Shown in pieces: positions 38,368 through 54,500 of a stretch of 64,000 nt of DNA. The notes under the pieces were generated by a model, which worked only from the letters and a program-made list of their open reading frames with translations, was not told where the DNA came from and did no database searches. Both the position numbers and the translations under genes were made by a program. Positions within the stretch are counted from its first letter, which is position 1; the number at the start of each line of letters is the position of its first letter. Where the stretch lies: NCBI RefSeq assembly GCF_021347895.1, contig NC_067120.1, positions 12,881,361 through 12,945,360 of the forward strand, given 5' to 3'. The DNA is from Acanthochromis polyacanthus. Lineage: Eukaryota; Chordata; Actinopteri; Pomacentridae.

Positions 38368-39351
38368 CATCAACCATTGACAAATGCAACACAATTTTTT
38401 GTTGTCTTCTGTTTAATGCTGGTTTCTATGCACTAATTTGACTATGGAGGACACTGCGTGAGAGAATCTGACAAACTGTTCTTGTAGATACAGGGATTTC
38501 TGGTGACCAGTTCACGTGTAACTCTGTTGCAGTTGAAAAAGGGCTGGCCCTGGACTGTCGAAGCAACAAATGCATTTCTCTAGCAGGTGTCTGCCTGACC
38601 TGGGCTTGCCATAAACATCACCAGTTTCTTCAGATCTTTTTCTTATCCTCTCTACTTGACATTTGGATACATTAAAGCTGTCTGCCACCTCAGCAGCAGA
38701 CTTGGTCTTCAGGCTCTTGATAATCAGCACTTTGATCTGTGGTTGGATCTTTGGCATGCTGTCGGGGTCAGGTTGGGCTTCATATGAAGGTCTTGTGTCT
38801 TGGGTTTCTTTTTATACACACCTGGGAATGTGTCAGTTACAGTATTTGTCACAGGTGAACTTCTAATCTGTGATTGGTTGAATCATTTAAAGACAAGACT
38901 TTTGTCCTTGCAAAAACAGATGTCATGGGCTTTACCAAGACGTGAACATCAGGACACTTTATGACGGGTTCAATTTGCACCCAGTTATTAATGTGAAAGC
39001 CCTTGACATTAAAATGAACCATTTTTTGTGAGAACTGATTGATTAGAAATAAAGTTATATGCCATTTAAGGTTACTATATCCTTATGCGACAAGACTTTT
39101 GTCAGGGACTGTAGTAGAAGTATAAACATGCACAAAATTGAAAAGCAAGTGCCTCAATTTTGTACTTGGACTTGCTTGTAGTAAGTAAATGTATTAAGTT
39201 ACATATCATGTGTTTCTGGTTTTTGAGATAATAGCCTATACACAATGCACAGAAATAGATCAAATAATAGGTTTACAAAATATAATGCTTGTGCATTAGC
39301 TGAAAATAACCAAAAGCTTCTCAAACAAGGAAAAAAATAGTTCTTGTATCT

Positions 39352-40390
39352 ACACTGGACAAAAAATAAATGCAAATTTTACATGTAATAGTTTATTAAA
39401 CTATACAGTATTATACAATATGTTATGTTCAACCAAGGGGGGCAAGTTGTGGTTCCAACACACGACATCTCTACATAGAAATGAACGTCATGAAACATCC
39501 AAGAATGCACTATATAGGAAATGATGATGGACAGATGGAGACTGGGGGTCATAGACCAGAAAACACAAGTCAGCAACGAGTCACACATCCGTGACGTATT
39601 GCGTTGATGTGGTTGATGATGTTGCTTGTGGAAAGTTATTCCACTCTTCTTAAAGGACTTGGTAAAGTTGGTGAACTTTTGGGGGACAAGGTCAAGTTGT
39701 CTGACGCGTTTATCCAGAGCGTCATGCTGCCTGAAACTATTTCTTAGATGACAAATCTTCAGTCCTGACGGGCACACCAGCATCCTGCATGTCAGCAGCT
39801 CGTTCTCATGTTTCTCTCATCATCTGAGGCACCATGTCATTAACCCTCCTGTTGTCTTCATTCACGGGCACCAAAAAATGTTCTTTCTTTGTCTGAAAAA
39901 AATCCTAAAATTCAGCAAAAAGAATTGCCCAAATTTCGGAAAGTTTGCAAAACCCTCAGGAAGAAAATTCCAAGCAAAAATTCGTGAATGTTGGTGAATG
40001 TTCTTATGAAACATTTGTAACATTTCTTTTATTCCACCAAAAAATGTTCAAAGATTTCCAAAAATGTTGAAAATGCGAACATCAGAAGTTTCACTGTGAA
40101 AATATATATTTTTTTGACCACATTTTCAAACTTTAAAACGGGTCAATTTTGACCTGAAGAACGTCACGAGGGTTAAAATAAAGCTGCGTTTTAAGGTGGT
40201 CAAAGGAGGGTCTGTGTTTCGGTGACACTATCTGATTAAAATCCTTTAAATCACATGATTTGTCTATGAATTATGAATTTGTCACCGGTTGAAATTTTTT
40301 TTTGTGCACAAATTGAACCCTTTTCCAACCACAGTAGGAAATAGATTTGTAAGTAACACAATTTGAATGTTGTGTTTATATTTTTGATCA
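39352..40390 (-). mobile_element. Decayed Tc1-related element containing a MITE
   Basis: The left end reads CACTGGACAAAAAATAAATG. The right end is GTGTTTATATTTTTGATCAT, an imperfect inverse and the style of common fish elements beginning CACTGAACAAAAATATAAAC. The minus strand has a residue of coding sequence (DAGVPVRTEDL type, near 39700-39790). A separate MITE occupies 39842-40176. Confidence 0.45.
39842..40176. mobile_element. MITE family with TAACCCTCCTGTTGTC ends, copy 1
   Basis: It begins TAACCCTCCTGTTGTCTTCA, then CGGGCACCAAAAAATGTTC and TTGTCTGAAAAAAATCC. It ends in GGTCAATTTTGACC and GAACGTCACGAGGGTTA. Copies 2 (54099-54527) and 3 (63062-63630, reverse) share the ends and the poly-A/T body. 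No ORF is present. Confidence 0.65.
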
Positions 40391-40407
40391 TATATGAGAT
40401 ATAAATA

Positions 40408-42042
<1,635 letters not shown>

Positions 42043-42362
42043 TATATATTTGCACATATGAGATATTGGGATAACAACAACAAGAATAACAACAATAAGA
42101 TTAATAACTGATGCATGCAAAATAACTGACCAAATGTCTTGCGTAATGGTGTGTGCATGTTTTTAGTGTGTGTGTGGTGTGTGTAGACCTAATATTGCAT
42201 ATAAGAATAAGTTTATTATTTTAATGTTTAACCCTGAACACGATGCAGTTCTCTTTAAAAAAAAAAAAAGTGTTTCAAAAGCTGCCTTGTCAGTCAGTGG
42301 GGACTGAAGAGAGAAAGTTTTATTGCTGTCATCGCTTTTCTTTTTTTTAAATAGGCTTCTGC

Positions 42363-42746
<384 letters not shown>

Positions 42747-42808
<62 letters not shown>
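42747..42808. repeat. (CA)n microsatellite
   Basis: About 31 CA units immediately after the GTGGGGAC repeat. Confidence 0.95.
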
Positions 42809-42811
<3 letters not shown>

Positions 42812-42829
42812 CATGTGATGTGATGTCCC

Positions 42830-44880
<2,051 letters not shown>

Positions 44881-45018
44881 AAAAAAAGCCTCAAACATCC
44901 AGATGATCTGCAGACAGGTGGATGAAAATCCAAAAGAAACACTTCTGAGAGAGACTAACAGAGAGAGTGTGAGATTTTCTTAGCTGTGCTGCTAATTTAT
45001 GACCTGTTAAACTGTGAA

Positions 45019-45024
45019 AATAAA
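45019..45024 (+). terminator. lrrc10b: Likely lrrc10b polyadenylation signal
   Basis: AATAAA about 140 nt after the lrrc10b stop codon. A GT repeat follows near 45100, compatible with a downstream GU-rich element. Confidence 0.6.
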
Positions 45025-45029
45025 TGAGC

Positions 45030-46129
45030 CGGGCATTATGTTTCTATAAACTGTGACATCTCACAAATGACCAGAACAGAGCAGGACTCAGGTGGAGAGT
45101 GTGTGTGTGTGTGTGTTTACAGTGTGTATGGTCCTTTTTCCATCATTAAATATTAACTGGGTTGATAAAGTCAGCATCAATCACTTGTGGGAAAATTTTT
45201 CTTAGCCGCTGAAACCACCAGCCACTGTTTACTCGACTGACACACTGTAGTATTTCCACAGAATCATGGTCAGTGTCTGTTTTATGTGCTTGCCAGCGCA
45301 CCTCGCCTTGGCTCACTGCTATTTTTACAAACATGTGTGCATGTAAATGGGTGTATTGGACTTAGATTTGCAAAATATTTATGAAATGCTAAACACAAAC
45401 CCCCACCAACCCTCGTCAGTGTTGTGTAAGCAGCCCTGTGAGTGTCAGAGCCAAGAAAGAGACAAGCAGGATTATGAGAGGGATGAATAGCTGGGGTGCT
45501 TCACCATAAAAGGTAAGTCCACAGGGAGGCTTCAAATATGAAATGGACTGATAAAAAAATAAAGAAATCAAGCAGAAGATTTTTACTGATATAAAAAACT
45601 AAAGCCCCCTGCAGGTCAGAGACTCAGGTTGGTTGTGGCCTTTGTATATTCCTTTTTGTCTGTGAATTCACCTTTCCTTCCTCAGTCTCTAACGTGAAGC
45701 AGCCTGCTGCCTGTTCCCCTCTCATCTCTGCACTCATTATTCATGTGGGGCTCATGTGTAATCCAATCCTTTCCCTCTGAGTATCTTTTTCTCACATCTC
45801 ATTGAAAGAGTGAAATATTTATTCCAATGCTAAAATATTCATGCCTGTGCTCGTGAGGCAGAATTTCTCGACTCGTGTGTCTGCGCTGAGGAAACTGTTG
45901 CAACACACTCAAACAGATCACTCAAATTTCACATGGAAGCATTTTTTTTTACATATAAAACCACACTGATCAGATAAAATGATGTTTGTCACATATGTAC
46001 GGATGAAACTGAGAACTATTTTCCTTATTGATTGAGAGTTTGATCATGAAAATATCAGAAAACTGTATTTTTAAAAACTTTTCTGGCAAAAATGACAAAA
46101 ATATCAGATTTCCACCTTTAACTTATTCA
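45030..46129. other. Spacer after lrrc10b
   Basis: It contains a GT run near 45100-45115 and otherwise unremarkable AT-rich sequence. No coding sequence or repeat family is recognised. Confidence 0.4.
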
Positions 46130-46133
46130 TTAA

Positions 46134-46684
46134 AGGGAACCTTCGGTTTTTTTCAACCTGGGGTCTGTTTCCATATGTAATTTCATACATGTGAGTGATG
46201 GAGAAATTAATTTTCGACATAGCTCCAGTATTTAGCCAGGCAGGCAGCTTAGCAGCTCAGCTAGCAGCTCAGCTAGCGAAAAGTATGGGGCAGCTGGCCC
46301 CCCCCCGCGTCAAAGTCCGCCCTAACGTGCTTTTGCCCCACACTGACCGGCTCAGATAGTCTCAATGAGTGTCCCACAACATACTAGAGATGAGAAGTGA
46401 ACGAAAACCTCCACATTACCACATCTCTAGTATGTTGTGGGACACTCATTGAGACTATCTGAGCCGGTCAGTGTGGGGCAAAAGCACGTTAGGGCGGACT
46501 TTGACGCGGGGGGGCCAGCTGCCCCATACTTTTCGCTAGCGGAGCAACTAGCTGAGCTGCTAAGCTGCCTGCCTGGCTAAATACTGGAGCTATGTCGAAA
46601 ATTCATTTCTCCATCACTCACATGTATGAAATTACATATGGAAACAGAAACAGATCCCAGGTTGAAAAAAAACGAAGTTCCCCT
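46134..46684. mobile_element. Long foldback (hairpin) element flanked by TTAA
   Basis: Arms of about 260 bp (46134-46392 and 46422-46684) are near-perfect reverse complements around a 29-nt spacer. The outer ends read AGGGAAC and GTTCCCCT, with TTAA on both sides (46130-46133 and 46685-46688). TTAA targets suggest mobilisation by a piggyBac-type transposase. There is no ORF. The arms differ by small changes, such as an extra AGCAGCTC unit. Confidence 0.8.
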
Positions 46685-46688
46685 TTAA

Positions 46689-48534
46689 TACATTAATTGC
46701 TTCAGCTCTAGTTGTATCATTTCCCTTTTTCACTTTTAGAAATAGCAAAACTAAACTCTTTACTGCCATGGTAGCGGGGTTAGCTCTCAGCTCTGCAAGG
46801 GTCTCCTAAGGCACGGCAATGCTTCGAGCTAAATGCTAATGTCAGAAAGCCAAAATGCTCACAGGGTCTGTGTGAACATGCTGATATTTAGCAGCTGTAA
46901 TGTTTACCATGTTCACTATATTAGTTTGGCTTGTTAGCATGCTAATACTTTCAAATTAGAAATGAAAAAGGCTTTTCAGATAGATGAAATATATTCAAGA
47001 ACCAAAAGAAAAAAAAAAGTCCTGTTGCTATTCTTTGAAGCTCTGAGGACTTTTAAATGAAAACTAAAGCTCACAGGAATGGTATTAGCTTTGCAGGTAT
47101 TTCGTATTTGAGAATCATCCTCTGGGGACAGTAATTGAGTGTTCTAACAGTCTATTCAAATAGTTATTTCAGTGTAGACCAAAGAAGTGGACCAACCACC
47201 AGACTGCAGTTCCTAAAAGCTACACTGTCAATATAGCATGACTCACATTTATTTTATTTCTCTGTGGACCTCTGGAAGATGTAAATACATGATATTAAAT
47301 CTATATTTTGATGTAAGATTCGGTCAATACTGGACTTTGAGGATAATGCTGATACTGACGTACATATAGCTGATTAACACGGCAAACTATAAAGTCTCAG
47401 TGACAGTACAGCTGTCAAGTCAGGGCTAAGTTAGAGTTTTATGTAAAGGGAAAATGATGACATCATTTTAAATACCTTTCAATTAACTTTGTTAAACTTC
47501 CAGAAATTTATCTCACAAATCATTTGGAAACTTAGCATGCAGACACCGCTTGACTCCGCACCACTTTTTGCTTTGCTGTGATACATTCTCTGCTACATGT
47601 GCTGCAGGCGGCACTCACAGTGTTGCCAGTGATGAAGCTGGAGCTGCTCTGCTGCACAAACTGTGATGACGCTATCTCTCAATTACACCAATTATCTTGC
47701 TGTACATTTAACTCTGTCAAAAAAAAAAAATCCTTTCGGTGCATATCAGACAACATAAACATCAACATACCAGCATATCTGTGATGGGAAAGTATAAGCT
47801 AAAAGAAAAAAACAATCAAAAACGCTCAACTGATATATTGACTAAGCTATGCTAGTTCTACAGACAGTCAGTGTGGCCTTTTGCGTCTGTCTCAACAGTC
47901 TGGATTGTTCTGCTGATGCAGAACCTCTGTGGTTTGTGGGAGTTGGCTCACAGTCAGAGCACAGTGTGGAGCTGCAGTAAATGACACACAATGTGTCGCT
48001 GATGGAATCTCAGCCGTCCTCCTCGGTCGGGACTCTGCTGCCCGACCCACAGCTGTGGGTGGCAGAACAGCTTGACACAGCGCAGATGTCCACGGGAATC
48101 AGCGGCACTCTCAGTCTGAGTGTAATTATTTTGCTCATTAGTTTACACTCCTCTCATTCTCTGTAGGTCAGTGACAATGAGGTGGCCAAAGACAATGGTT
48201 CATCTCCCTTCACTCCCTCTTTGGATTTCATATCACTCCTCTCACCCAGCTGTACGACTGGCAGCTTCTCAGCTTACACAAGAAGGATCTCAAAAAAAGA
48301 TGCAAATTAACAGTTTTTTGACTGGATTATTATAAAAACAACACAGATGAGGGAGTAATTAAAGTTTTCAGCACTTCATAATGAGAATACTGTACATGGT
48401 CTCACTCACACACCCACTGCTTTTTATTCCTACGCAAACTATCCATCCATTGTCTTCCGCTTATCCGAATACAAATTATTGTATTTATATAAAAAAAACT
48501 ATACCAATAGTGTTAGAAGACATAATAGGAAGCA
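46689..48534. other. Spacer between foldback and saxo4
   Basis: AT-rich sequence with no recognised gene. Frames at 47981-48166 and about 48167-48310 are open but show no homology I know. Confidence 0.4.
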
Positions 48535-48540
48535 TTTATT
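48535..48540 (-). terminator. saxo4: Likely saxo4 polyadenylation signal
   Basis: AATAAA on the minus strand lies 47 nt beyond the proposed stop. This supports the very short terminal coding exon (19 nt) as the true 3' end. Confidence 0.6.
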
Positions 48541-48586
48541 TTTGTGGTGAGCAGCTCTGCAGGAAGCATCACTGGAGCGAGGAGGT

Positions 48587-51500
48587 CTAACCCCTAAAGA
48601 TGAACCTGTGGAATGAAAATGGATCATGTGAGTCATGGAAAACATGTGCATGGTGGGACTTAATGCTGCAGCATGTATGTACCTGTCCATTTCCCGACGA
48701 GTGTAGCTGTTGTCCATTTTGGTGCTGATAATTCCTGCACAAGTAGGACCAGATTTCAGCTTTTCCAAGTCAGCGTGATGGCAGAAGCTGGTAAAAAAAC
48801 AATGAAAAACAAAAATTTAGCTAGATAATTGTAATATCTGTTTTATCTGGTACATTTAGCAGTGGTAGAAAGTAATAAGTGTCTGCTTCAGTCACTTAAG
48901 TAATAATTTGAAGTTATGGTTCTTTATTTAATGTTAATTTTATAGGACTTTATGTGGCACTAAATTTCAAAGGTTAATACTGAATCTTTTATTCCTGTAT
49001 ATTCTGTAGTATAATATATCTTTGACGCCTAATTGTAATTCTTACATCTTTTCAATTCAGGACTTTTGCCACAGTTTTTATGGTCACAGTTATTTAGAAA
49101 AATGATTCTTCCATCACTGCTGGAAATGCCGAAAAAACTTACGTGCTCTTGTAATGCGTAGAGAAGTGTGAACCATCTAAAGGTGTTTTAGGGAAAATTT
49201 GGTTGCTCTGTGCTGCTAGAAGAAACCCTGTGGGCTCCTAAAAACATAAAAAACATAACATTACATAATATCGAACAATACACAGATAATCTTTATTAAA
49301 AGAAAAAGAAGCTATAAATAAAAACCTTTCTCCCAATGGCCTTCAGAGTTGGTGCATTGCTTTTAGTTTCAGGTGATGGCAGGAGGGAACTCTAGAAGAT
49401 CACAGATGGTAATGTTATTGTATTATCATAGTTTTAAAAAATAATAAAGCTATTTTTAAAAAGCAAGGAGGGTGTCACTAACTGGGCAGGCCAAAGGAGC
49501 GGCGACACCTTGTGTGAATCCTGATTCTCGACAAGAACGGCTACACACCCCCAGTATTGCCTCAGTACCCTCAAACACAGAAGAACAAACCTCAGTTAGT
49601 CACCAAATGACACCTGCTTTATTAAACATGAAGATATTCAGTCAGTGTCCTTCTACCTGCAGCCATGACGGTGGTTTGAAGTCGTTTTTCATCACTGTGC
49701 TGTGAGCCTGAGGAGGTTTATCCTGACATGTCCACAAAACATTTTAAATACAGCAATGTTTAAAGTAGACTTTGCATAGGAATTGATGGACTTATTGCGC
49801 AAGTTTAGCTGTTAGAAGACCTCCAAATAATTATGTAACAATGCGTTTGTCTGTTTCTCCAAATTTTCAGGTTTTCCAAAATGTTTTTGTCTCGTATGTT
49901 CCAAGAAATAAATGTTCAACAGTAGCTTACAAATATTTTGTCTCATTTTTTATAAAGGCTCAATAAATTCTCCTTGTACAGCGAGTTTGTAGCAAATAAA
50001 GAGTAAAGTGATTTAGTCGGAAACAATATTTTGCCTGTTTTGCAGCTGTAAAAAAGCAATTATAGCAGCAGTCCAATGTGTGTGATGTTGAGTTGAAATA
50101 AATTGTTCAGCCTTTGCTCATTAAAATAAGCAAAATGCCGCCCAGTGCAATAATGTGGCTCATTTTTGAGTGTTTAATAGTTTAAAATATATAAACAAAA
50201 AGCATTTTGGACAGCAATGGTGCTCTATTGAACAGAGCCGTGATATATTATCCACTTTGGGAAGCGCAGGCAGTACAGTTTGCGCTGTATTTGGTTTTGG
50301 TCCTTCTGTTGGGGATTTGTTGACAGTAAGAAAAATAAGGAAATCTAAACTATATAGAAAGCATAAAGCAGGACTCACTGTGCAGTTGTTTTTCTCCTGA
50401 AAGGTGAAAAATGTGAGATCTCTTCCCTCAGTGAAACCGGTTTCTGTTTTTGGACCCACGGTCACATGGTACCGAGAAACTGGAGGAAGAGCAACTGTTC
50501 AAATCCACTTATATTTCAGTTTTTCCTGTATAGTCTTATAATTTAATTTGTCATTTAATAAATAAATACATCACTTCCCATAGCCTTGACGGTTGCTGCA
50601 TTTATTTTACCTGCAGGAGGGAGAGGAAAGTCCAGAAACGATCTTTGGTATTCTGTCTGAAGACAAAAAGACAGACAGTTGATGTATTTTACTCTTTTTA
50701 ACATCTCAAAGTGTTGTTTACATGTTGTTAAACCTACTGCACCTTCTCCTCCATAGCTGCTGTTTTCGGCTGAGTCCTCGTCTGAAGGAAGCCGCTGTCT
50801 CTGGGTTTGTTAATGATGTTTGGCAAATAATCAGACTGGATGTGAGGCTGGTAGTGCAGTTTAGTCTGAGACATGTAACTGTCTGATAATGAGAGTCTGG
50901 AAACAAAAACAACTCACCTGAGTCTGAGGAAACACTTCAAAAGAACATTTTTCATTCATGACAGTCTGACTGCCTGTTTTTCCTTCATCGCTTCAGGAAG
51001 CTAATTTACAGCTGAAGCACCAGTTCCATCAAAAAATGCTCTTGAATCCTGTGAACTTCTGGGACAGAGAGACTCAAAGTTCACCGTAATTACAAAAAAA
51101 AAAACACACTGTCTTACTCGCCTGATCTGGCCCAATTTATACCGTATCCTGCTTCCAGCCTGGAGGAGGTGAAGATGAGTGCTACTTCATCTGCTGTGCT
51201 CTCATAGCTGAACATTTTGACTTAATACAAGGTTCTGATTTATTTTGGGCAAAGATAGAAGACATACAGTGGGTAAGGAAAGTATTCAGACCCCTTGAAA
51301 TTTTCACTCTCTGTGTCATTGCAGCCATTTGCAAAAAAAAGTTCATTTTATTTCTCATTAATGTACACTCAGCACCCCATCTTGACAGAAAAAAACTGAA
51401 ATGTAGAACTTTTTGCATATTAATTAAAAAAGAAAAACTGAAATATCACATGGTCATAAGTATTCAGACCCTTTGCAGCCACATTCATATTTAACTTACA

Positions 51501-54500
51501 TGCTGTCCATTTCTTCTGATCCTCCTCGAGATAGTTCTGCTTCTTTATTGGAGTCCAGCTGTGTTTAATTAAACTGATTAGACTTGATTAGGAAAGGCAC
51601 ACACCTGTCTATAGAAGACCTTACAGCTCACAGTGCATGTCAGAGCAAATGAGAATCATGAGGTGGAAGGAACTGCCCAAGGAGCTCAGAGACAGAATTG
51701 TGGCAAGGCACAGATCTGGACAAGGTTACAAAAGAATTTCTGCAGCACTCAAGGTTCCTAAGAGCACAGTGGCCTCCATAATCCTCAAATGGAAGAAGTT
51801 TAGGACGACCACAACTCTTCCTAGACCTGGCCGTCCAGCCAAACTGAGCAATGGTGGGAGAAGAGCCTTGGTGAGAGAGGTAAAGAAGAACCCAAAGATC
51901 ACTGTGGCTGAGCTCCAGAGATGCAGTCGGGAGATAGGAGAAAGTTCCACAAAGTCAACTATCACTGCAGCCCTCCACCAGTCGGGGCTTTATGGCAGAG
52001 TGGCCCGACGGAAGCCTCTCCTCAGTGCAAGACACATGAAAGCCCGCGTAGAGTTTGCCAAAAAACATATGAAGGACTCCCAGACTATGAGAAATAAGAT
52101 TCTCTGGTCTGATGAGACCAAGATTGAACTTTTTGGTGTTAATTCTAAGCGGTATGTGTGGAGAAAACCAGGCACTGCTCATCACTTGCCAAATACAATC
52201 CCTACAGTGAAACATGGTGGTGGGAGCATCATGTTGCGGGGGTGTTTTTCAGCTGCAGGGACAGGACGACTGGTTGCAATTGAAGGAAGGATGAATGCGG
52301 CCAAGTACAGAGATATCCTGGAGGAAAACCTCTTCCAGAGTGCTCAGGACCTCAGACTGGGCCGAAGGTTCACCTTTCAATAGGACAATGACCCTAAGCA
52401 CACAGCTAAAATAACAAAGGAGTGGCTTCAGAACAACTCTGTGACCGTTCTTGACTGGCCCAGCCAGAGCCCTGACCTAAACCCAATTGAGCATCTCTGG
52501 AGAGACCTCAAAATGTCTGTCCACCAACGTTCACCATCCAACCTGACAGAACTGGAGAGGATCTGCAAGGAAGAATGGCAGAGGATCCCCAAATCCAGGT
52601 GTGAAAAACTTGTTGCGCCAATCCCAAGAAGACTCATGGCTGTACCAGCTGAAAAGGGTGCTTCTACTCAGTACTGAGCACAGGGTCTGAATACTTATGA
52701 CCATGTGATATTTCAGTTTTTCTTTTTTTAATGAATTTGCAAAAATTTCTACATTTCTGTTTTTTTTCCTGTCAAGATGGGGTGCTGAGTGTACATTAAT
52801 GAGAAATAAAATGAACTTTTTTGATTTTGGCAAATGGCTGCAATGACACAGAGTGAAAAATTTCAAGAGGTCTGAATACTTTTTGTACCCACTGTACTTA
52901 GATCTGGTACTTCTGCAAAAGTACAAGTACCATAGTGTAGAAAAACTCTGTTACAAGTATATCCTGCATATAAATCCGAAATTAAGTAAAAGTAGAAAAA
53001 TATGAACATCAAAACATACTATCCAGTTTACTCATTGTGCAGAATGGCATGTTTCACAATAATGTGCAAAAATATGTTCATCACTTAAATGTTGGCACTG
53101 GTAAAGGTGGTTGAACTACTTTATTTAATTTATTTGCTATGTAACTTGTGAATTTCCCCTCAGGAATCAATACATTTTTCTTAAAATTTGCAATAATTAA
53201 TTTGTTGATCATATTTTTCATCATTAAACCAAATCAGCCAAATACCTTAAGTTAACAAATAAATGCAGTAGAGTAAAAAGTACAATGTTTGCCTCTTGAA
53301 GTAGAGTAGAAATATAAAATAGCAGGAAAAAGAAATACTTGAGTGAAATAAAAGTAACTCAAAATTGTACTTGAGTAAATGTTACTTTTTGGAAGAAAGT
53401 AGTTCCCCTGAAAAATATTCACAGCAGTCTGTACAGTATCCTGAGCACTCTAAACGTAACCCACATCTGTTGATTGCTGTTTTACAGAGTACAAGCTGAC
53501 ATGCATAAAAATCACAGGTTTGTTCAGGAACAACAACGTCTGCTGAGGTCTTGCTCTTGTGTACGATGACTCACTGGAGTAGCTTACTGGAGCTGCTTTT
53601 AATTCCACCTGTGCTTTTCCAACAAGTAAAAATGTCAGCTCTGAAAGTCTGTTTTCTTAAGTGTGGAGGCAGAAACCTCAGATATCTGTAAGACCCTGCA
53701 CGTCCATTTAAATCCACACAGAAGATTGCAATCTTTCTGGCTGATTAGATTTCTGAGTATGTAGATCTCTGTGTACACTTGGCTGACATCTCACAGTTTC
53801 ATCTGCAACCTGTTAGAGTTGGACAAATATTCTATCTACCGCTATATCACGAAATGTTTTCACTGCAGATTTTGATCTGTCATGGATAGACAAGCACATT
53901 TATAACAACCATGCATTCTTAATAGTCACGTGTCTGAGTGGTCCATCACAATGTAAAAGTGAAAATGCATAAACAACAAGTTTAAAACTCTGCAGAAGTG
54001 AGATTTAAAATGTGACGGCCCTCACTGATGTGCACAAATAAAACCCCAGCCTCCATTAGAATGTATGTTTAGTCATTATTGTGTCAGATTGGCTCTTTAA
54101 CTCTCCTGTTATCCTCATTTACGGGAACCAAAAAGTATGGTTTCCTTGTCTGAAAAAAATCCAGAAATTCCCCAAATTTATGAAAATTTGCAAAACTTTC
54201 AGGAAGAAAATTCCAATAATTCCTTAAAAGCTTTCCTAAAAACTTTCATTTGAAAAAAAAAATCCCCCAAATTTGGCAAGAAAATTCTTGCAAATATTTT
54301 CAAAAAATGAGTAAAAATCTTCCAAAAAAAGATTGATTTTTTTATTTATGAATGTTCTTAAGAAACATTTTTGGCATTCCTTTTTTTCCATCAAAAATGC
54401 TCAACAATTTCCCAAAAATGTTGAAAATGTGGGCATCAGAAGTTTCACTGTGAAAATATACATTTTTCTCCAGATTTTCAAACTTTAAAATGGATCAGTT

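Larger units (their letters stand above)
36600..39111 (-). mobile_element. Tc1-like transposon, decayed, with a nested insertion
   Basis: The inverted ends read CAGTCCCTGACAAAAGTCTT (36600) and AAGACTTTTGTCAGGGACTG (ending 39111). TA dinucleotides flank them at 36598-36599 and 39112-39113. The minus strand encodes a broken Tc1-type transposase. The N-terminal helix-turn-helix piece is MPKIQPQIKVLIIKSLKTKS (from 38757). C-terminal pieces with SPDMNIIEHVWGKMK lie at 36999-37340. Frameshifts are present, and an 844-bp element splits the gene at 37524-38367. Confidence 0.8.

Noticed and set aside
47981..48310. Two adjacent open frames that could be read as exons upstream of the saxo4 3' end
   Set aside because: Neither shows recognisable motifs or a consistent splice pairing. 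They lie beyond the saxo4 polyadenylation signal.
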